Assembly (NCBI GenBank): GCA_014905825.1
Contig: JACGCN010000002.1
Location: forward strand, 620,001 to 684,000
Source: Lyophyllum atratum
Lineage: Eukaryota; Basidiomycota; Agaricomycetes; Agaricales; Lyophyllaceae
DNA: 64,000 bases
Direction of reading: 5' to 3'
Made by a program: the position numbers and the translations under genes. Every line of letters begins with the position of its first letter. Position 1 is the first letter of the stretch. Below the pieces are notes generated by a model, which saw nothing but the letters and a program-made list of their open reading frames with translations, searched no databases and was not told the origin of the DNA. Below, piece by piece: positions 22,393 to 33,137 of this stretch.

Positions 22393-22790
22393 CTCATTCC
22401 TGTCTGTGTTGGGCTTTTTTGAAACCTGTGTCTGTTTCGAACTCATTAACTTCTGTCATGGGCTTTTTGGAATCAACCTCAAATGTCTCGCTTTTATTGT
22501 GCTCAAAATCATGTATTGCCAGATGCAACATGAAAGTCGCAGCATGCTAAACCTAGCTGCGCGTATCCATATCTGACGGTAGAGCTGAATGCTCATTCCT
22601 GTCTGTGTTGGGCTTTTTCGAAACCTGTGTCTGTTTCGAACTCATTAACTTCTGTCATGGGCTTTTTGGAATCAACCTCAAATGTCTCGCTTTCATTGTG
22701 CTCAAAATCATGTATTGCCAGATGCAACATGAAAGTCGCAGCATGCTAAACCTAGCTGCGCGTATCCATATTCGACGGTAGAGCTGAATG
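22393..22790. repeat. Tandem duplication of a 199-bp unit
   Basis: 22393-22591 and 22592-22790 are nearly identical head-to-tail copies (offset exactly 199). They start CTCATTCCTGTCTGTG and end GTAGAGCTGAATG, with a few substitutions. The start of the unit resembles the start of the 157-168 bp repeats just before, so the whole 21894-22790 tract may share one origin. Confidence 0.9.
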
Positions 22791-22929
22791 CAGCGTAGTC
22801 ATGGATAAATTGTGTTCTGCAACTGCGACTTTGCTGTTTCTCCCGTGAGTTCCCTCATCTCCTTCAACGCTCTCTCGAGGGCGCTTGGCAACAATAGGCA
22901 CAATTTCATCAAGGCCGGGGTGTCGCTTA

Positions 22930-23904
22930 GGAGCTATGATAGCTGTAGCAACGCATGATCGGCTGCGCAGAGCGTCTTGATGGGCTCGGATAACCTGTGA
23001 AAGCAGTTCAAGCTCGTAGTATGACTTTGTGCAGAGGGAAACGATTGCACCTCACTTCTAATGCAACTCAGCCTTAGAACTGAGTCCAAGCGACACAGAG
23101 GCACATACGACAGACCAACTTTGACTGCACGGAAACACATGGATATTTCTGCGATGTGCCCCTTCCTAAAAGACGCTGGAGGCGTGGAATCCTTCTTTTC
23201 TCCACTGTGAGATGAACATGTTAGTGGGAAAGTCACGCGTGAGAGGCAAGAACACACCCCTGAGCATTGGGAACCACTTCAAGAAATTGTACAATGTTAT
23301 CATCTGTAAATGCATATTCCTCTGCACCCAAAATGTCGCGGAGTACCCCATCAGGATCATATCCATCAGGTATGTCTGCAGTGGAGAACACATTTTGCTC
23401 CGATGGCGTGAGGAACCGTGTCCCTGCATAAAGTGCATCTACCCCTCCAAGACTATGGGCATTCAGTGGACGCAACTGGCCCTCCTGCAGATGCTCGTCA
23501 AAATACTGATGGATCATCGCCAGAGCCTTCAAAGCTCTCTCTGAAACTGAGGATTTTCGAATGCGACAAGTGAAACAGACATCACAATATCATGGCGATT
23601 GGCTGGATTGAACCTGTAAAGTTGCATGTTGAGACACAACACATCTTTGCAGACAGGCAAAGCACGCACTTTGCATATTTAGTGATTGGAGGCAAGGCAG
23701 CAGCACCGATGATGCCAGACACATCCAGCACCACTTCCTCTCCTGTGCCACGCCATTCCAAGAACATGTAGCCACCTGGCTTCGACTGAACTTGAAACTC
23801 CTGTCGCACTTTATCCAATGTATCATACTTGCAGAGCTGAAATGCACCATGCTCTGGTGATGTCTCTCATATATTGCACCAACGGTCAAGCCACTCTCCT
23901 GCAA
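22930..23904 (-). CDS. Unrecognised accessory gene, probably several exons
   Basis: Minus-strand frames that look coding: 23818-23690 (LDKVRQEFQVQSKPGGYMFLEW, VVLDVSGIIGAAALPP), 23532-23233 (IHQYFDEHLQEGQLRPLNAH, LYAGTRFLTPSEQNVF, EEYAFTDDNIVQFLEVVPNAQG) and a less convincing 23257-22934. They could form one gene reading into the repeats and the oxygenase-like gene downstream. I recognise no domain. Confidence 0.3.
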
Positions 23905-24685
23905 TTACCTAGTATTGACAACGGTTTGTAGACGGAGATGAGGAATTCATGACGCACAACATTGCTTGTCATTGAGCACTTTCACTAATATACCTGGAGG
24001 AAGTTCAGCGGTGTGTGGCATGTTCAAACAGAGTAAGAACTGGGAGAGTCTGCGAGCACCTGTATATTTGAAAATCGTGCATGGACGTGGGCGTCAATGC
24101 ACCCTAAAAAAATTCCAGTACGACGCATACAGGTACATGTTTATTCCTCGGAGTCCTATGCAATACTGTAACCTGTTTCCCCATTTAGCGTCCAGTATCA
24201 CTGGTTATTACACATGTACCCTGCTTCGTCTCTGATGTGTTCAGCCAACCGCTATGGATACACTGAGCATACTTGAGTGGTCCGTGGATGAAGGCCAATG
24301 CTTGCTCCAATGGCCGACAGCAAAAAAACTTGGTCACAGCAATGATTGAGAGAGGTAAGAAAATTTGAAAAAAAAAAAAAAACCCCCCTGAAAACTCACT
24401 GATTGGATCCTCTTCCTATGCTATAAAGACCTGTGCATCGGAGGCCCACAGTGTTGTGCACATTCAATGTTGACTAGAAGCAACAGGTACGTCAACATTG
24501 AAGGAATGAATATGTTGCTAGTGCTGATGAACTTTCCTCCATGTCAGAGGCCTGTAGCCTAGTGAAGGTTCTTCAGTGCCAGATCCAGCAGCAGCTCCGA
24601 CCAGGTATGTGCGCCGACTTCGATTTGTGAAACTGAAAGATTGTCAGATCTTGATCTTATCTTATCACTTCCCTAGCCATGACAA
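23905..24685. other. Mostly non-coding; possible host exon before the hAT insertion
   Basis: No long recognisable frame. A 15-16 base A run followed by C occurs near 24370. Near 24570-24605 a short stretch ends in GTATGTGCG and is followed by CCCTAG at about 24675, which looks like an intron directly before the hAT insertion site. This suggests the hAT inserted in or beside an exon whose remainder is at 28246. Confidence 0.35.
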
Positions 24686-24693
24686 TCCACCAG
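24686..24693. other. Target-site duplication TCCACCAG (left)
   Basis: The 8 bp immediately before the left TIR; the same 8 bp follow the right TIR at 28238-28245. Eight-bp duplications are the rule for hAT elements. Confidence 0.95.
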
Positions 24694-24710
24694 TAGTGTA
24701 TAGCACGGGT
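24694..24710 (+). repeat. hAT left TIR
   Basis: 17 bp, perfect inverse of 28221-28237. Confidence 0.95.
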
Positions 24711-24930
24711 ACGCGAACCCGTCCGGGTCACTCACCCCGGGTCATGTGGGTCAGGGTACGGGTAGCACTACTGTGACCCAGCGTCAACCCGCACCCTGTT
24801 GGCGGGGTACGGGTTTGGGAGCTTACAAATAAAATCCACCAATGCGTAAAATAGTCACACTTTTGATACCGCGTGGGACAAAAATCAGTGTCAAACCCTA
24901 TTCTCAAACAAGCAGCCACCATCCGACACA

Positions 24931-27900
24931 ATGGCGGGCACAACATCAAAGAAGCCAGCCCGGAAATCCAAATCCAGACCTATCAAAAAGGTACCGGGCA
25001 AGGTGACCCAACGCCCTGTCACCAAGCAGCGGACGTGTTCGGCCTCCGTGGCTGACAGCGATGACGACGAAGATCAGCCAACACCACCACCAGGCGGGAC
25101 CCTGAGTGACAACGAAGATCACATCATGGAGGAGTCATCGACTGCCACGGCCAGTGAACCTGTCGAGGTCAACAATGACCCCATCGAAGTCGACGACGAC
25201 TCTGAAAATGAAGATGATGAACTTTGTTAGTAAAATGGGTCTCGAATAATTAACAGCTGACTTACCCTACTTCAGCGCGCCTCTCGAAGGACTGGACAAG
25301 GCCCATCTATGCCTTCTTCAAACCAGTGCCTGACATCAAATATGTTGACGGCAAACGATGCCACGAGTTCGAGTGCGGTGCGAAGTACTGCAAGGCTAAG
25401 ACCCGCTATGTTAGAAGATTCCTTCATACATCAGACAGAAATTCGACGGGAAACTTACGAAGACATGCCAAGAAGTGTTGGGGGAACGATGTAATTGAGG
25501 CGGCGGACGATGTTGCGAATGCGGATGAGGCGCGTGAGACGTTGACGGCAAATCCAAGATTGCGTTCCGGAGATATAACGGCAGCATTTGAGCGAACGGG
25601 GAAGGGAAAGGTGACATTTTCCCATCGCCAGCACACTAAAGCCGAGGCTCGGTATGTATTCGGACGTCTTCTGATGTGGTTCAAGCTGTCGCTGATCGTC
25701 CTGCAGTGCTGAGTATGTTCGATGGGTTTCGGAGAGCCTGCGACCGTTCGATATTGTAAAGGACAGAGGTTTCGTCAGCCTGATGAAGACGGGAAGACCG
25801 GAAACATACATACCTTCTCCGTCGACGATATCGCGTGATGTTAAGCTTGTGTTCGAGAAAACTCGTGAAAGAGTTGGAAAGCTGCTTCGGGTATGTAAGA
25901 ATGGCGCTCGAAAATGATATTGCACTGATTGCGCACCTTAGGAGCACGATGGAGCACTGAACTTTATGTACGACGCATGGACCTCCCCGAATCATCGTGC
26001 ATATGTCGCATTTAGTGTTGCCTTCGAGGTCAATGGTGCACCGCTCGTCCTGCTTCTCGACTTCATTGAGGTACCGAAGTCTCATTCCGGCGTGAACCTC
26101 GCGGTGGTTTTCGCATCGCTCCTGAAGGAATTAGGAATCGAGAATAAGGTGAGCTGTTGTCGGGCGAAAACGGCATAATGCGCACCTAAAATGTATCTGC
26201 AGCTCCTCAGCATCACCTGTGACAATGCTTCCCCCAATATCGTCATGGTAGACGAGCTTGAGAAACTTGTGGAGTCGTTTCCAGGGCAGGCGAATTTAAC
26301 GAGATGTTTCAATCATGTTTTGGCCCTCGTAGCAAAGACTGTGGTACGGCAGTTCGATGTTCCGAAGAAGAAGGAAGACGAGGCCCTTGACAATGCTGAG
26401 AAGGCGCTGCAGGAGCTTGCAGAGGGTGCCGATATCGAAGAACTCGCGATGCAGGTGGAGGAGTTGAAACGGCAGATAGGCGGCGAGATTCCGGCGCAGG
26501 ACGATGATGATACCGAGGATTGGGAGGACGAGCGTGCGGCGCTTTCGGAAATCGAGCGAGACGAGCTAGACGCAAGCATTCAGCCAATCAGATTAGTTCT
26601 TGTCAAGGTCAGCCGGTTCAAGTGACAACGAGATGATTAAACTCACTGATACTATACTCTAGATACGCAAAATCGCCTTCGCTATGATCCATTCATCCAC
26701 GATCCTGCTCCCACGATGGCTTGAGATGCTTAAGACCCTAAAGATGAAGGTTAGAAAGATGCCGCGTGACGTCCAAACACGATGGAACTCGACATACGAC
26801 ATGTTACAGTTTGCCATCAAACATCGGAAGGCAATTGATACCATGGCTGCGGATAAGGATAATGGATTGAGAAGATTTGAGCTTGATGACCGGGAGTGGG
26901 AGCTGGCGGAGCAGCTGTGCTCAGTGTTGGAGGTGAGTTGTGGACCCGAGTGGGTGCTTGTTGAACGTTGAACGCTGACTCATGACCCACGTGCTTGTTG
27001 CTTCCGTCGTGTGCCTGGTCCTCGGTCGGTTCCTGATTCCTCTCTCCACTCAATTCCACAGGTCTTCAAAGATGCGACCTTGTTCTTCTCGCGTGCGACG
27101 CCCAATCTCGCAACCGTGATCCCAGCTATGGACCACATTGACGAGATGCTCACGACAGCATCAATCAACCACGCGAAGTTTGAGCCTGCCATCTGCGCTG
27201 CACTGTCCTTAGCGAAGAAGACGCTCAACCGCTATTACAATATGACTGACCAGTCCGAAGTCTACCGGATTGCCATGGGTAAGTAAATTATTCATTTCAT
27301 GTCTTGCATTATGTCTTCTGATATGTGCTATCCCAGTTTTACATCCGTCGCGCAAACTCGAATACTTCAAGACTGTCAGATGGGAAGATGAATGGATCGA
27401 GACGGCCGAGGAGATTGTCCGCACTGAGTTTGAGCGAACATATGCTGGAAGACATCAGCAGGAGGCAGTGGCGGCAGTAGCAGTTGATGAGGTGCGTTGA
27501 CTAGACTGTATTTACATGCCGCACACTGATATCACATTATAGAAGTCCAAGAACTCCACGAAGCCCGTCAAGGTCAATATTTTCGACGTCATACCTGCGT
27601 TCGCAGCTACTAGCGCGCAAGTTCCAGATGACGAACTCACGGCATACCTAAATGCCCCCATCGAGCACGTTACCGACCCTCTCAAGTGGTGGGTGTCGAA
27701 GCGAGGCATTTGGCCTAATCTAGCGCGTATGGCGCTTGACTATCTTTCTATTCCTGGTGCGTGGCTCCATAGCTTCATCTGTTGAGTTCCCAAACAGTTG
27801 AGACTGACCTGTCTACAGCAACTTCGACCGACGTCGAACGGGTGTTCAGCCGTGGTCGCATCCTCCTCTCCCACACACGTAACAGGCTCTCGGCGCAGAC

Positions 27901-28060
27901 GACGCGTGCTTTGATGTGCCTCGGAGGATGGAGTCTTCTCGGGCTTGTCAAAGATCAGGATATCAAAGCAGCTGCTGTGCTGCCAGATGTTGAAGAAGGT
28001 GTTGAGGATGTCGAGGGTTGGGAGTATCTTTTATATGGAAATTCGAGCATTGACAAATGA
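24931..28060 (+). CDS. hAT transposase with BED-like zinc finger
   Basis: The ATG at 24931 opens a basic then acidic N-terminus (KKPARKSKSRPIKK...DSDDDEDQP). After an intron comes a BED-like finger (DWTRPIYAFFKPV, C..YCKAK, LHTSDRNSTGNLRRHAKKC). The RNase H core follows: FMYDAWTSPNHRAYVAF (first Asp) and ITCDNASPN (second Asp). A charged helical insertion (KKKEDEALDNAEKALQEL...DDDDTEDWEDE) precedes DVQTRWNSTYDML and the C-terminal dimerisation region DPLKWWVSKRGIWPNLARMALDYL...TSTDVERVFSRGR. At least seven short introns join the frames without breaks. Stop at 28058-28060. The product would cut and reinsert the element in the nucleus. Confidence 0.92.
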
Positions 28061-28220
28061 CGTAGATACAGTTAAATACCCGTCGTTTACCCGTGACCCG
28101 TGTCTAACCCACCCAACCCGTCTGACCCAACAAGACAACCCGACCCCTACCCGACCCGCATGCTTGGGTGTGGGTATGCCTGGGTGTGGGTACGGGTAAA
28201 TGTAAAATTACCCTAGGGTG

Positions 28221-28237
28221 ACCCGTGCTATACACTA
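28221..28237 (-). repeat. hAT right TIR
   Basis: Inverse of 24694-24710; followed by target duplication TCCACCAG at 28238-28245. Confidence 0.95.
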
Positions 28238-28245
28238 TCCACCAG

Positions 28246-28342
28246 CAAAGACGCCTGCAACTCCTCCAAAGGGTGCTGCTGAAGACTCAGCAACTTCTAA
28301 CATGCCAGGTGGTAGCCCTTTGAAGAAAGCAAAGGTGGTGTG
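28246..28342 (+). pseudogene. 3' end of the host exon split by the hAT
   Basis: Directly after the target duplication, a frame reads KTPATPPKGAAEDS...SPLKKAKVV and stops. The short basic PLKKAK could be a nuclear localisation signal. If the hAT is removed, the frame would continue from 24676-24693. Only this fragment is identifiable and I do not recognise the gene. A second copy is at 31588-31684. Confidence 0.35.
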
Positions 28343-28343
28343 A

Positions 28344-28744
28344 GTGGTTTCTTGCAACATGCTTCAGACGCTGCAAACTTACCATGTTGGCAGCTCTCCT
28401 CCCACGCCTACAGTTTTGAAGCGTATCGCCGTCGAAACCACTTCAAATGTTGGGCCACCAAGCATGGTCAACCTAGAATCTGCCTTTCACCTCTCTGCCA
28501 AGCAACAGCTTCATGGTCTCGACACGCTCTAGCCAGCGTCAACATCTCTCATAAACCTTGCAGTCGCAAATCCCCACAACGCTCAAAGAAGCCACATCGG
28601 GTGGGCCGCAAGCATACGAATGCAGTCATTCGTCGCGCGATTGAGGACAGCACCTATGACGAACATTACGGACGAGGCGCTTCGGAGGACAGGGATGAGC
28701 AGGGGTCACCCGGCTCCAGTCTTCCACGTGGGGGGGCACTGTGA
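28344..28744 (+). pseudogene. Possible end of an LTR-retrotransposon pol
   Basis: Two overlapping frames, one ending with a basic stretch (SRKSPQRSKKPHRVGRKH) then an acidic/Gly tail (YGRGASEDRDEQGSPGS) and a stop. A GTGGGGGGGCAC purine-rich tract and TGTGACGACGG follow immediately, the usual order of pol end, polypurine tract and 3' LTR. No catalytic motif is visible. It is duplicated at 31686-32086. Confidence 0.35.
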
Positions 28745-28858
28745 CGACGGTGTGCTACCCTAGATAGCAGACTCGTGGGATTACTCTAACGCGTGCACGA
28801 CCGGGCCGAGAGCCCTTTTGTTTGTACATATTTACATGTCTCTTGTGTATCCTCGCTA
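28740..28858 (+). repeat. LTR-like sequence, cut by the duplication junction
   Basis: Starts TGTGACGACGG after a purine tract and is interrupted at 28858 where unit 2 begins. The uncut counterpart starts at 32082. Confidence 0.35.
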
Positions 28859-31800
28859 GAATGCGGATGAGGCGCGTGAGACGTTGACGGCAAATCCAAG
28901 ATTGCGTTCCGGAGATATAACGGCAGCATTTGAGCGAACGGGGAAGGGAAAGGTGACATTTTCCCATCGCCAGCACACTAAAGCCGAGGCTCGGTATGTA
29001 TTCGGACGTCTTCTGATGTGGTTCAAGCTGTCGCTGATCGTCCTGCAGTGCTGAGTATGTTCGATGGGTTTCGGAGAGCCTGCGACCGTTCGATATTGTA
29101 AAGGACAGAGGTTTCGTCAGCCTGATGAAGACGGGAAGACCGGAAACATACATACCTTCTCCGTCGACGATATCGCGTGATGTTAAGCTTGTGTTCGAGA
29201 AAACTCGTGAAAGAGTTGGAAAGCTGCTTCGGGTATGTAAGAATGGCGCTCGAAAATGATATTGCACTGATTGCGCACCTTAGGAGCACGATGGAGCACT
29301 GAACTTTATGTACGACGCATGGACCTCCCCGAATCATCGTGCATATGTCGCATTTAGTGTTGCCTTCGAGGTCAATGGTGCACCGCTCGTCCTGCTTCTC
29401 GACTTCATTGAGGTACCGAAGTCTCATTCCGGCGTGAACCTCGCGGTGGTTTTCGCATCGCTCCTGAAGGAATTAGGAATCGAGAATAAGGTGAGCTGTT
29501 GTCGGGCGAAAACGGCATAATGCGCACCTAAAATGTATCTGCAGCTCCTCAGCATCACCTGTGACAATGCTTCCCCCAATATCGTCATGGTAGACGAGCT
29601 TGAGAAACTTGTGGAGTCGTTTCCAGGGCAGGCGAATTTAACGAGATGTTTCAATCATGTTTTGGCCCTCGTAGCAAAGACTGTGGTACGGCAGTTCGAT
29701 GTTCCGAAGAAGAAGGAAGACGAGGCCCTTGACAATGCTGAGAAGGCGCTGCAGGAGCTTGCAGAGGGTGCCGATATCGAAGAACTCGCGATGCAGGTGG
29801 AGGAGTTGAAACGGCAGATAGGCGGCGAGATTCCGGCGCAGGACGATGATGATACCGAGGATTGGGAGGACGAGCGTGCGGCGCTTTCGGAAATCGAGCG
29901 AGACGAGCTAGACGCAAGCATTCAGCCAATCAGATTAGTTCTTGTCAAGGTCAGCCGGTTCAAGTGACAACGAGATGATTAAACTCACTGATACTATACT
30001 CTAGATACGCAAAATCGCCTTCGCTATGATCCATTCATCCACGATCCTGCTCCCACGATGGCTTGAGATGCTTAAGACCCTAAAGATGAAGGTTAGAAAG
30101 ATGCCGCGTGACGTCCAAACACGATGGAACTCGACATACGACATGTTACAGTTTGCCATCAAACATCGGAAGGCAATTGATACCATGGCTGCGGATAAGG
30201 ATAATGGATTGAGAAGATTTGAGCTTGATGACCGGGAGTGGGAGCTGGCGGAGCAGCTGTGCTCAGTGTTGGAGGTGAGTTGTGGACCCGAGTGGGTGCT
30301 TGTTGAACGTTGAACGCTGACTCATGACCCACGTGCTTGTTGCTTCCGTCGTGTGCCTGGTCCTCGGTCGGTTCCTGATTCCTCTCTCCACTCAATTCCA
30401 CAGGTCTTCAAAGATGCGACCTTGTTCTTCTCGCGTGCGACGCCCAATCTCGCAACCGTGATCCCAGCTATGGACCACATTGACGAGATGCTCACGACAG
30501 CATCAATCAACCACGCGAAGTTTGAGCCTGCCATCTGCGCTGCACTGTCCTTAGCGAAGAAGACGCTCAACCGCTATTACAATATGACTGACCAGTCCGA
30601 AGTCTACCGGATTGCCATGGGTAAGTAAATTATTCATTTCATGTCTTGCATTATGTCTTCTGATATGTGCTATCCCAGTTTTACATCCGTCGCGCAAACT
30701 CGAATACTTCAAGACTGTCAGATGGGAAGATGAATGGATCGAGACGGCCGAGGAGATTGTCCGCACTGAGTTTGAGCGAACATATGCTGGAAGACATCAG
30801 CAGGAGGCAGTGGCGGCAGTAGCAGTTGATGAGGTGCGTTGACTAGACTGTATTTACATGCCGCACACTGATATCACATTATAGAAGTCCAAGAACTCCA
30901 CGAAGCCCGTCAAGGTCAATATTTTCGACGTCATACCTGCGTTCGCAGCTACTAGCGCGCAAGTTCCAGATGACGAACTCACGGCATACCTAAATGCCCC
31001 CATCGAGCACGTTACCGACCCTCTCAAGTGGTGGGTGTCGAAGCGAGGCATTTGGCCTAATCTAGCGCGTATGGCGCTTGACTATCTTTCTATTCCTGGT
31101 GCGTGGCTCCATAGCTTCATCTGTTGAGTTCCCAAACAGTTGAGACTGACCTGTCTACAGCAACTTCGACCGACGTCGAACGGGTGTTCAGCCGTGGTCG
31201 CATCCTCCTCTCCCACACACGTAACAGGCTCTCGGCGCAGACGACGCGTGCTTTGATGTGCCTCGGAGGATGGAGTCTTCTCGGGCTTGTCAAAGATCAG
31301 GATATCAAAGCAGCTGCTGTGCTGCCAGATGTTGAAGAAGATGTTGAGGATGTCGAGGGTTGGGAGTATCTTTTATATGGAAATTCGAGCATTGACAAAT
31401 GACGTAGATACAGTTAAATACCCGTCGTTTATCCGTGACCCGTGTCTAACCCGCCCAACCCGTCTGACCCAACAAGACAACCCGACCCCTACCCGACCCG
31501 CATGCTTGGGTGTGGGTATGCCTGGGTGTGGGTACGGGTAAATGTAAAATTACCCTAGGGTGACCCGTGCTATACACTATCCACCAGCAAAGACGCCTGC
31601 AACTCCTCCAAAGGGTGCTGCTGAAGACTCAGCAACTTCTAACATGCCAGGTGGTAGCCCTTTGAAGAAAGCAAAGGTGGTGTGAGTGGTTTCTTGCAAC
31701 ATGCTTCAGACGCTGCAAACTTACCATGTTGGCAGCTCTCCTCCCACGCCTACAGTTTTGAAGCGTATCGCCGTCGAAACCACTTCAAATGTTGGGCCAC

Positions 31801-32200
31801 CAAGCATGGTCAACCTAGAATCTGCCTTTCACCTCTCTGCCAAGCAACAGCTTCATGGTCTCGACACGCTCTAGCCAGCGTCAACATCTCTCATAAACCT
31901 TGCAGTCGCAAATCCCCACAACGCTCAAAGAAGCCACATCGGGTGGGCCGCAAGCATACGAATGCAGTCATTCGTCGCGCGATTGAGGACAGCACCTATG
32001 ACGAACATTACGGACGAGGCGCTTCGGAGGACAGGGATGAGCAGGGGTCACCCGGCTCCAGTCTTCCACGTGGGGGGGCACTGTGACGACGGTGTGCTAC
32101 CCTAGATAGCAGACTCGTGGGATTACTCTAACGCGTGCACGACCGGGCCGAGAGCCCTTTTGTTTGTACATATTTACATGTCTCTTGTGTATCCTCGCTA
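28859..32200. repeat. Tandem duplication, unit 2 (3342 bp)
   Basis: Head-to-tail copy of 25517-28858 (see there). It includes a hAT lacking its left TIR, start codon and BED finger. Confidence 0.95.
28861..31579 (+). pseudogene. 5'-truncated hAT copy
   Basis: The transposase exons from the post-BED region to the stop (31402) plus the right TIR (31563-31579) and target duplication (31580-31587). It has no left TIR and no N-terminus, so it cannot move on its own and lacks the normal start. Coding differences from copy 1: one Gly/Asp change near the C-terminus (EEGVED against EEDVED). Confidence 0.92.
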
Positions 32201-32370
32201 GCACGTCCTTTAGGGACTTCATTATTAATTATCATCATCTCCACTTCGTGTTCTCGCTCGCTACAGCAAGACACGCGATGGCTCGACCCCGGAGGCCACC
32301 GGGCCCTGTGCAGGGTGACAGCACGCCTCGCTCAGGCTCACAGAGCTCCGGTGTCGGATGACAACACCCC
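32082..32370 (+). repeat. Candidate LTR start, full copy
   Basis: Begins TGTGACGACGG after the purine tract and continues past the end of the duplication (32200) through CT-rich and GC-rich DNA. A plausible end is ...GATGACAACA near 32366, but I cannot fix it without a second LTR. Confidence 0.3.
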
Positions 32371-32931
32371 TACCTAGGGTTACAAGGCCGTTCTATCTCG
32401 GACCGGCGCTCCTTCGAGCCGCCGTCCCACCCCCTCACTATTACGCCCTCTCTCCCCGCCGACCTCCCTCGAGGTAAGGCGCATTGAGGAGCGAATAGCT
32501 CGAGTCTTCCTCACGCGAGAAGCCCATCCGGACCAGCTGTATCACAGACAGTGACGGCGACGGTGATGGCAATCTGGAGGGCGGGAACGACAACGGTGAA
32601 GACGGCTCCGGAGAAGCACCTAACGGCGGCAAGGGAGCACCGGGAGCAACGCCCTGTGGGAGCGAGATACGCGCACGGCTGCGTGTGGTGAGCGGAACAG
32701 GGACCGAAGGCAGGCGGGACAGTTTGACGGATGGAGGCCTGGGTGTATGCGCAAGCCAAGTTCCGAAATTCTCTAAAAGGCGATTCTACGATGCCAAGGG
32801 TGTTCAGTATGCGCCAGGCACTCACCAATGGAGATAACGACGAAAGGAGGAATCAGACACGCACCAAAACAGGAACGAGTTCTATTTGTTGAGAGTCTGT
32901 GCAGAGATACGCGTAGCAGTATGAAAGATGG
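32371..32931. other. GC-rich DNA, no gene assigned
   Basis: Several frames are open by composition only (Pro/Ser/Arg-rich). It could be the leader or gag start of the LTR element ending at about 32370. I see no motif that decides this. Confidence 0.4.
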
Positions 32932-32939
32932 GGAAAAAG
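32932..32939. other. Target-site duplication GGAAAAAG (left)
   Basis: Same 8 bp at 38858-38865, directly outside the right TIR. Confidence 0.85.
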
Positions 32940-32963
32940 GGCTCGATACCAATAGGAGTGGGG
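32940..32963 (+). repeat. Left TIR of the exonuclease transposon
   Basis: 24 bp, 23 of 24 matching the inverse of 38834-38857. Confidence 0.85.
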
Positions 32964-33046
32964 AAAACATAATAAATAAATAAATAAATAAAAGTATATT
33001 TGGTGCTGTCTGTCAATAACGTCTGGTCTGTTTAGGGTTAGGAGTT

Positions 33047-33092
33047 GGTAAGAAATGGCGAGGGCACCACTGCGCCCTCGCCGTTTCTTACC
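33047..33092. repeat. Hairpin, 19-bp stem with one mismatch, 8-nt loop
   Basis: 33047-33065 (GGTAAGAAATGGCGAGGGC) pairs with 33074-33092. It lies between the left TIR and the 3' end of the transposon gene. It might be a subterminal foldback or a transcript-end structure. Confidence 0.8.
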
Positions 33093-33137
33093 ATCGCATC
33101 GAAGTCATCTCTCACAAGCACAATTGAACATCGTACC

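Larger units (their letters stand above)
24694..28237 (+). mobile_element. Complete hAT transposon (3544 bp)
   Basis: Bounded by 17-bp perfect terminal inverted repeats (TAGTGTATAGCACGGGT at 24694-24710; reverse complement at 28221-28237) and an 8-bp target duplication. Both subterminal regions are dense in ACCCG/CGGGT motifs (24710-24815 and 28075-28200), a common transposase-binding layout in hAT elements. It contains one multi-exon transposase gene on the plus strand with no stop inside the exons that I could see, so the element may be autonomous. Confidence 0.93.
25517..28858. repeat. Tandem duplication, unit 1 (3342 bp)
   Basis: From within the BED-proximal exon of the hAT through its 3' end, the target duplication, the host flank and an LTR-like start. 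It is repeated at 28859-32200 with offset 3342. Three differences noticed: 27999 G to A, 28090 C to T and 28111 A to G, all transitions. Two bases (GA) are shared at the junction. Confidence 0.95.

Noticed and set aside
24366..24390. A-run followed by a C-run
   Set aside because: Could be a LINE tail, but no RT or target duplication is nearby; likely a simple homopolymer.
24710..24815. Repeated CGGGT/ACCCG, telomere-like
   Set aside because: The period is irregular and the motif is not TTAGGG; the tract lies just inside hAT TIRs, so it is better read as subterminal repeats.
32964..32994. (AAAT)n microsatellite
   Set aside because: Ordinary short repeat just inside the left TIR; no function inferred.
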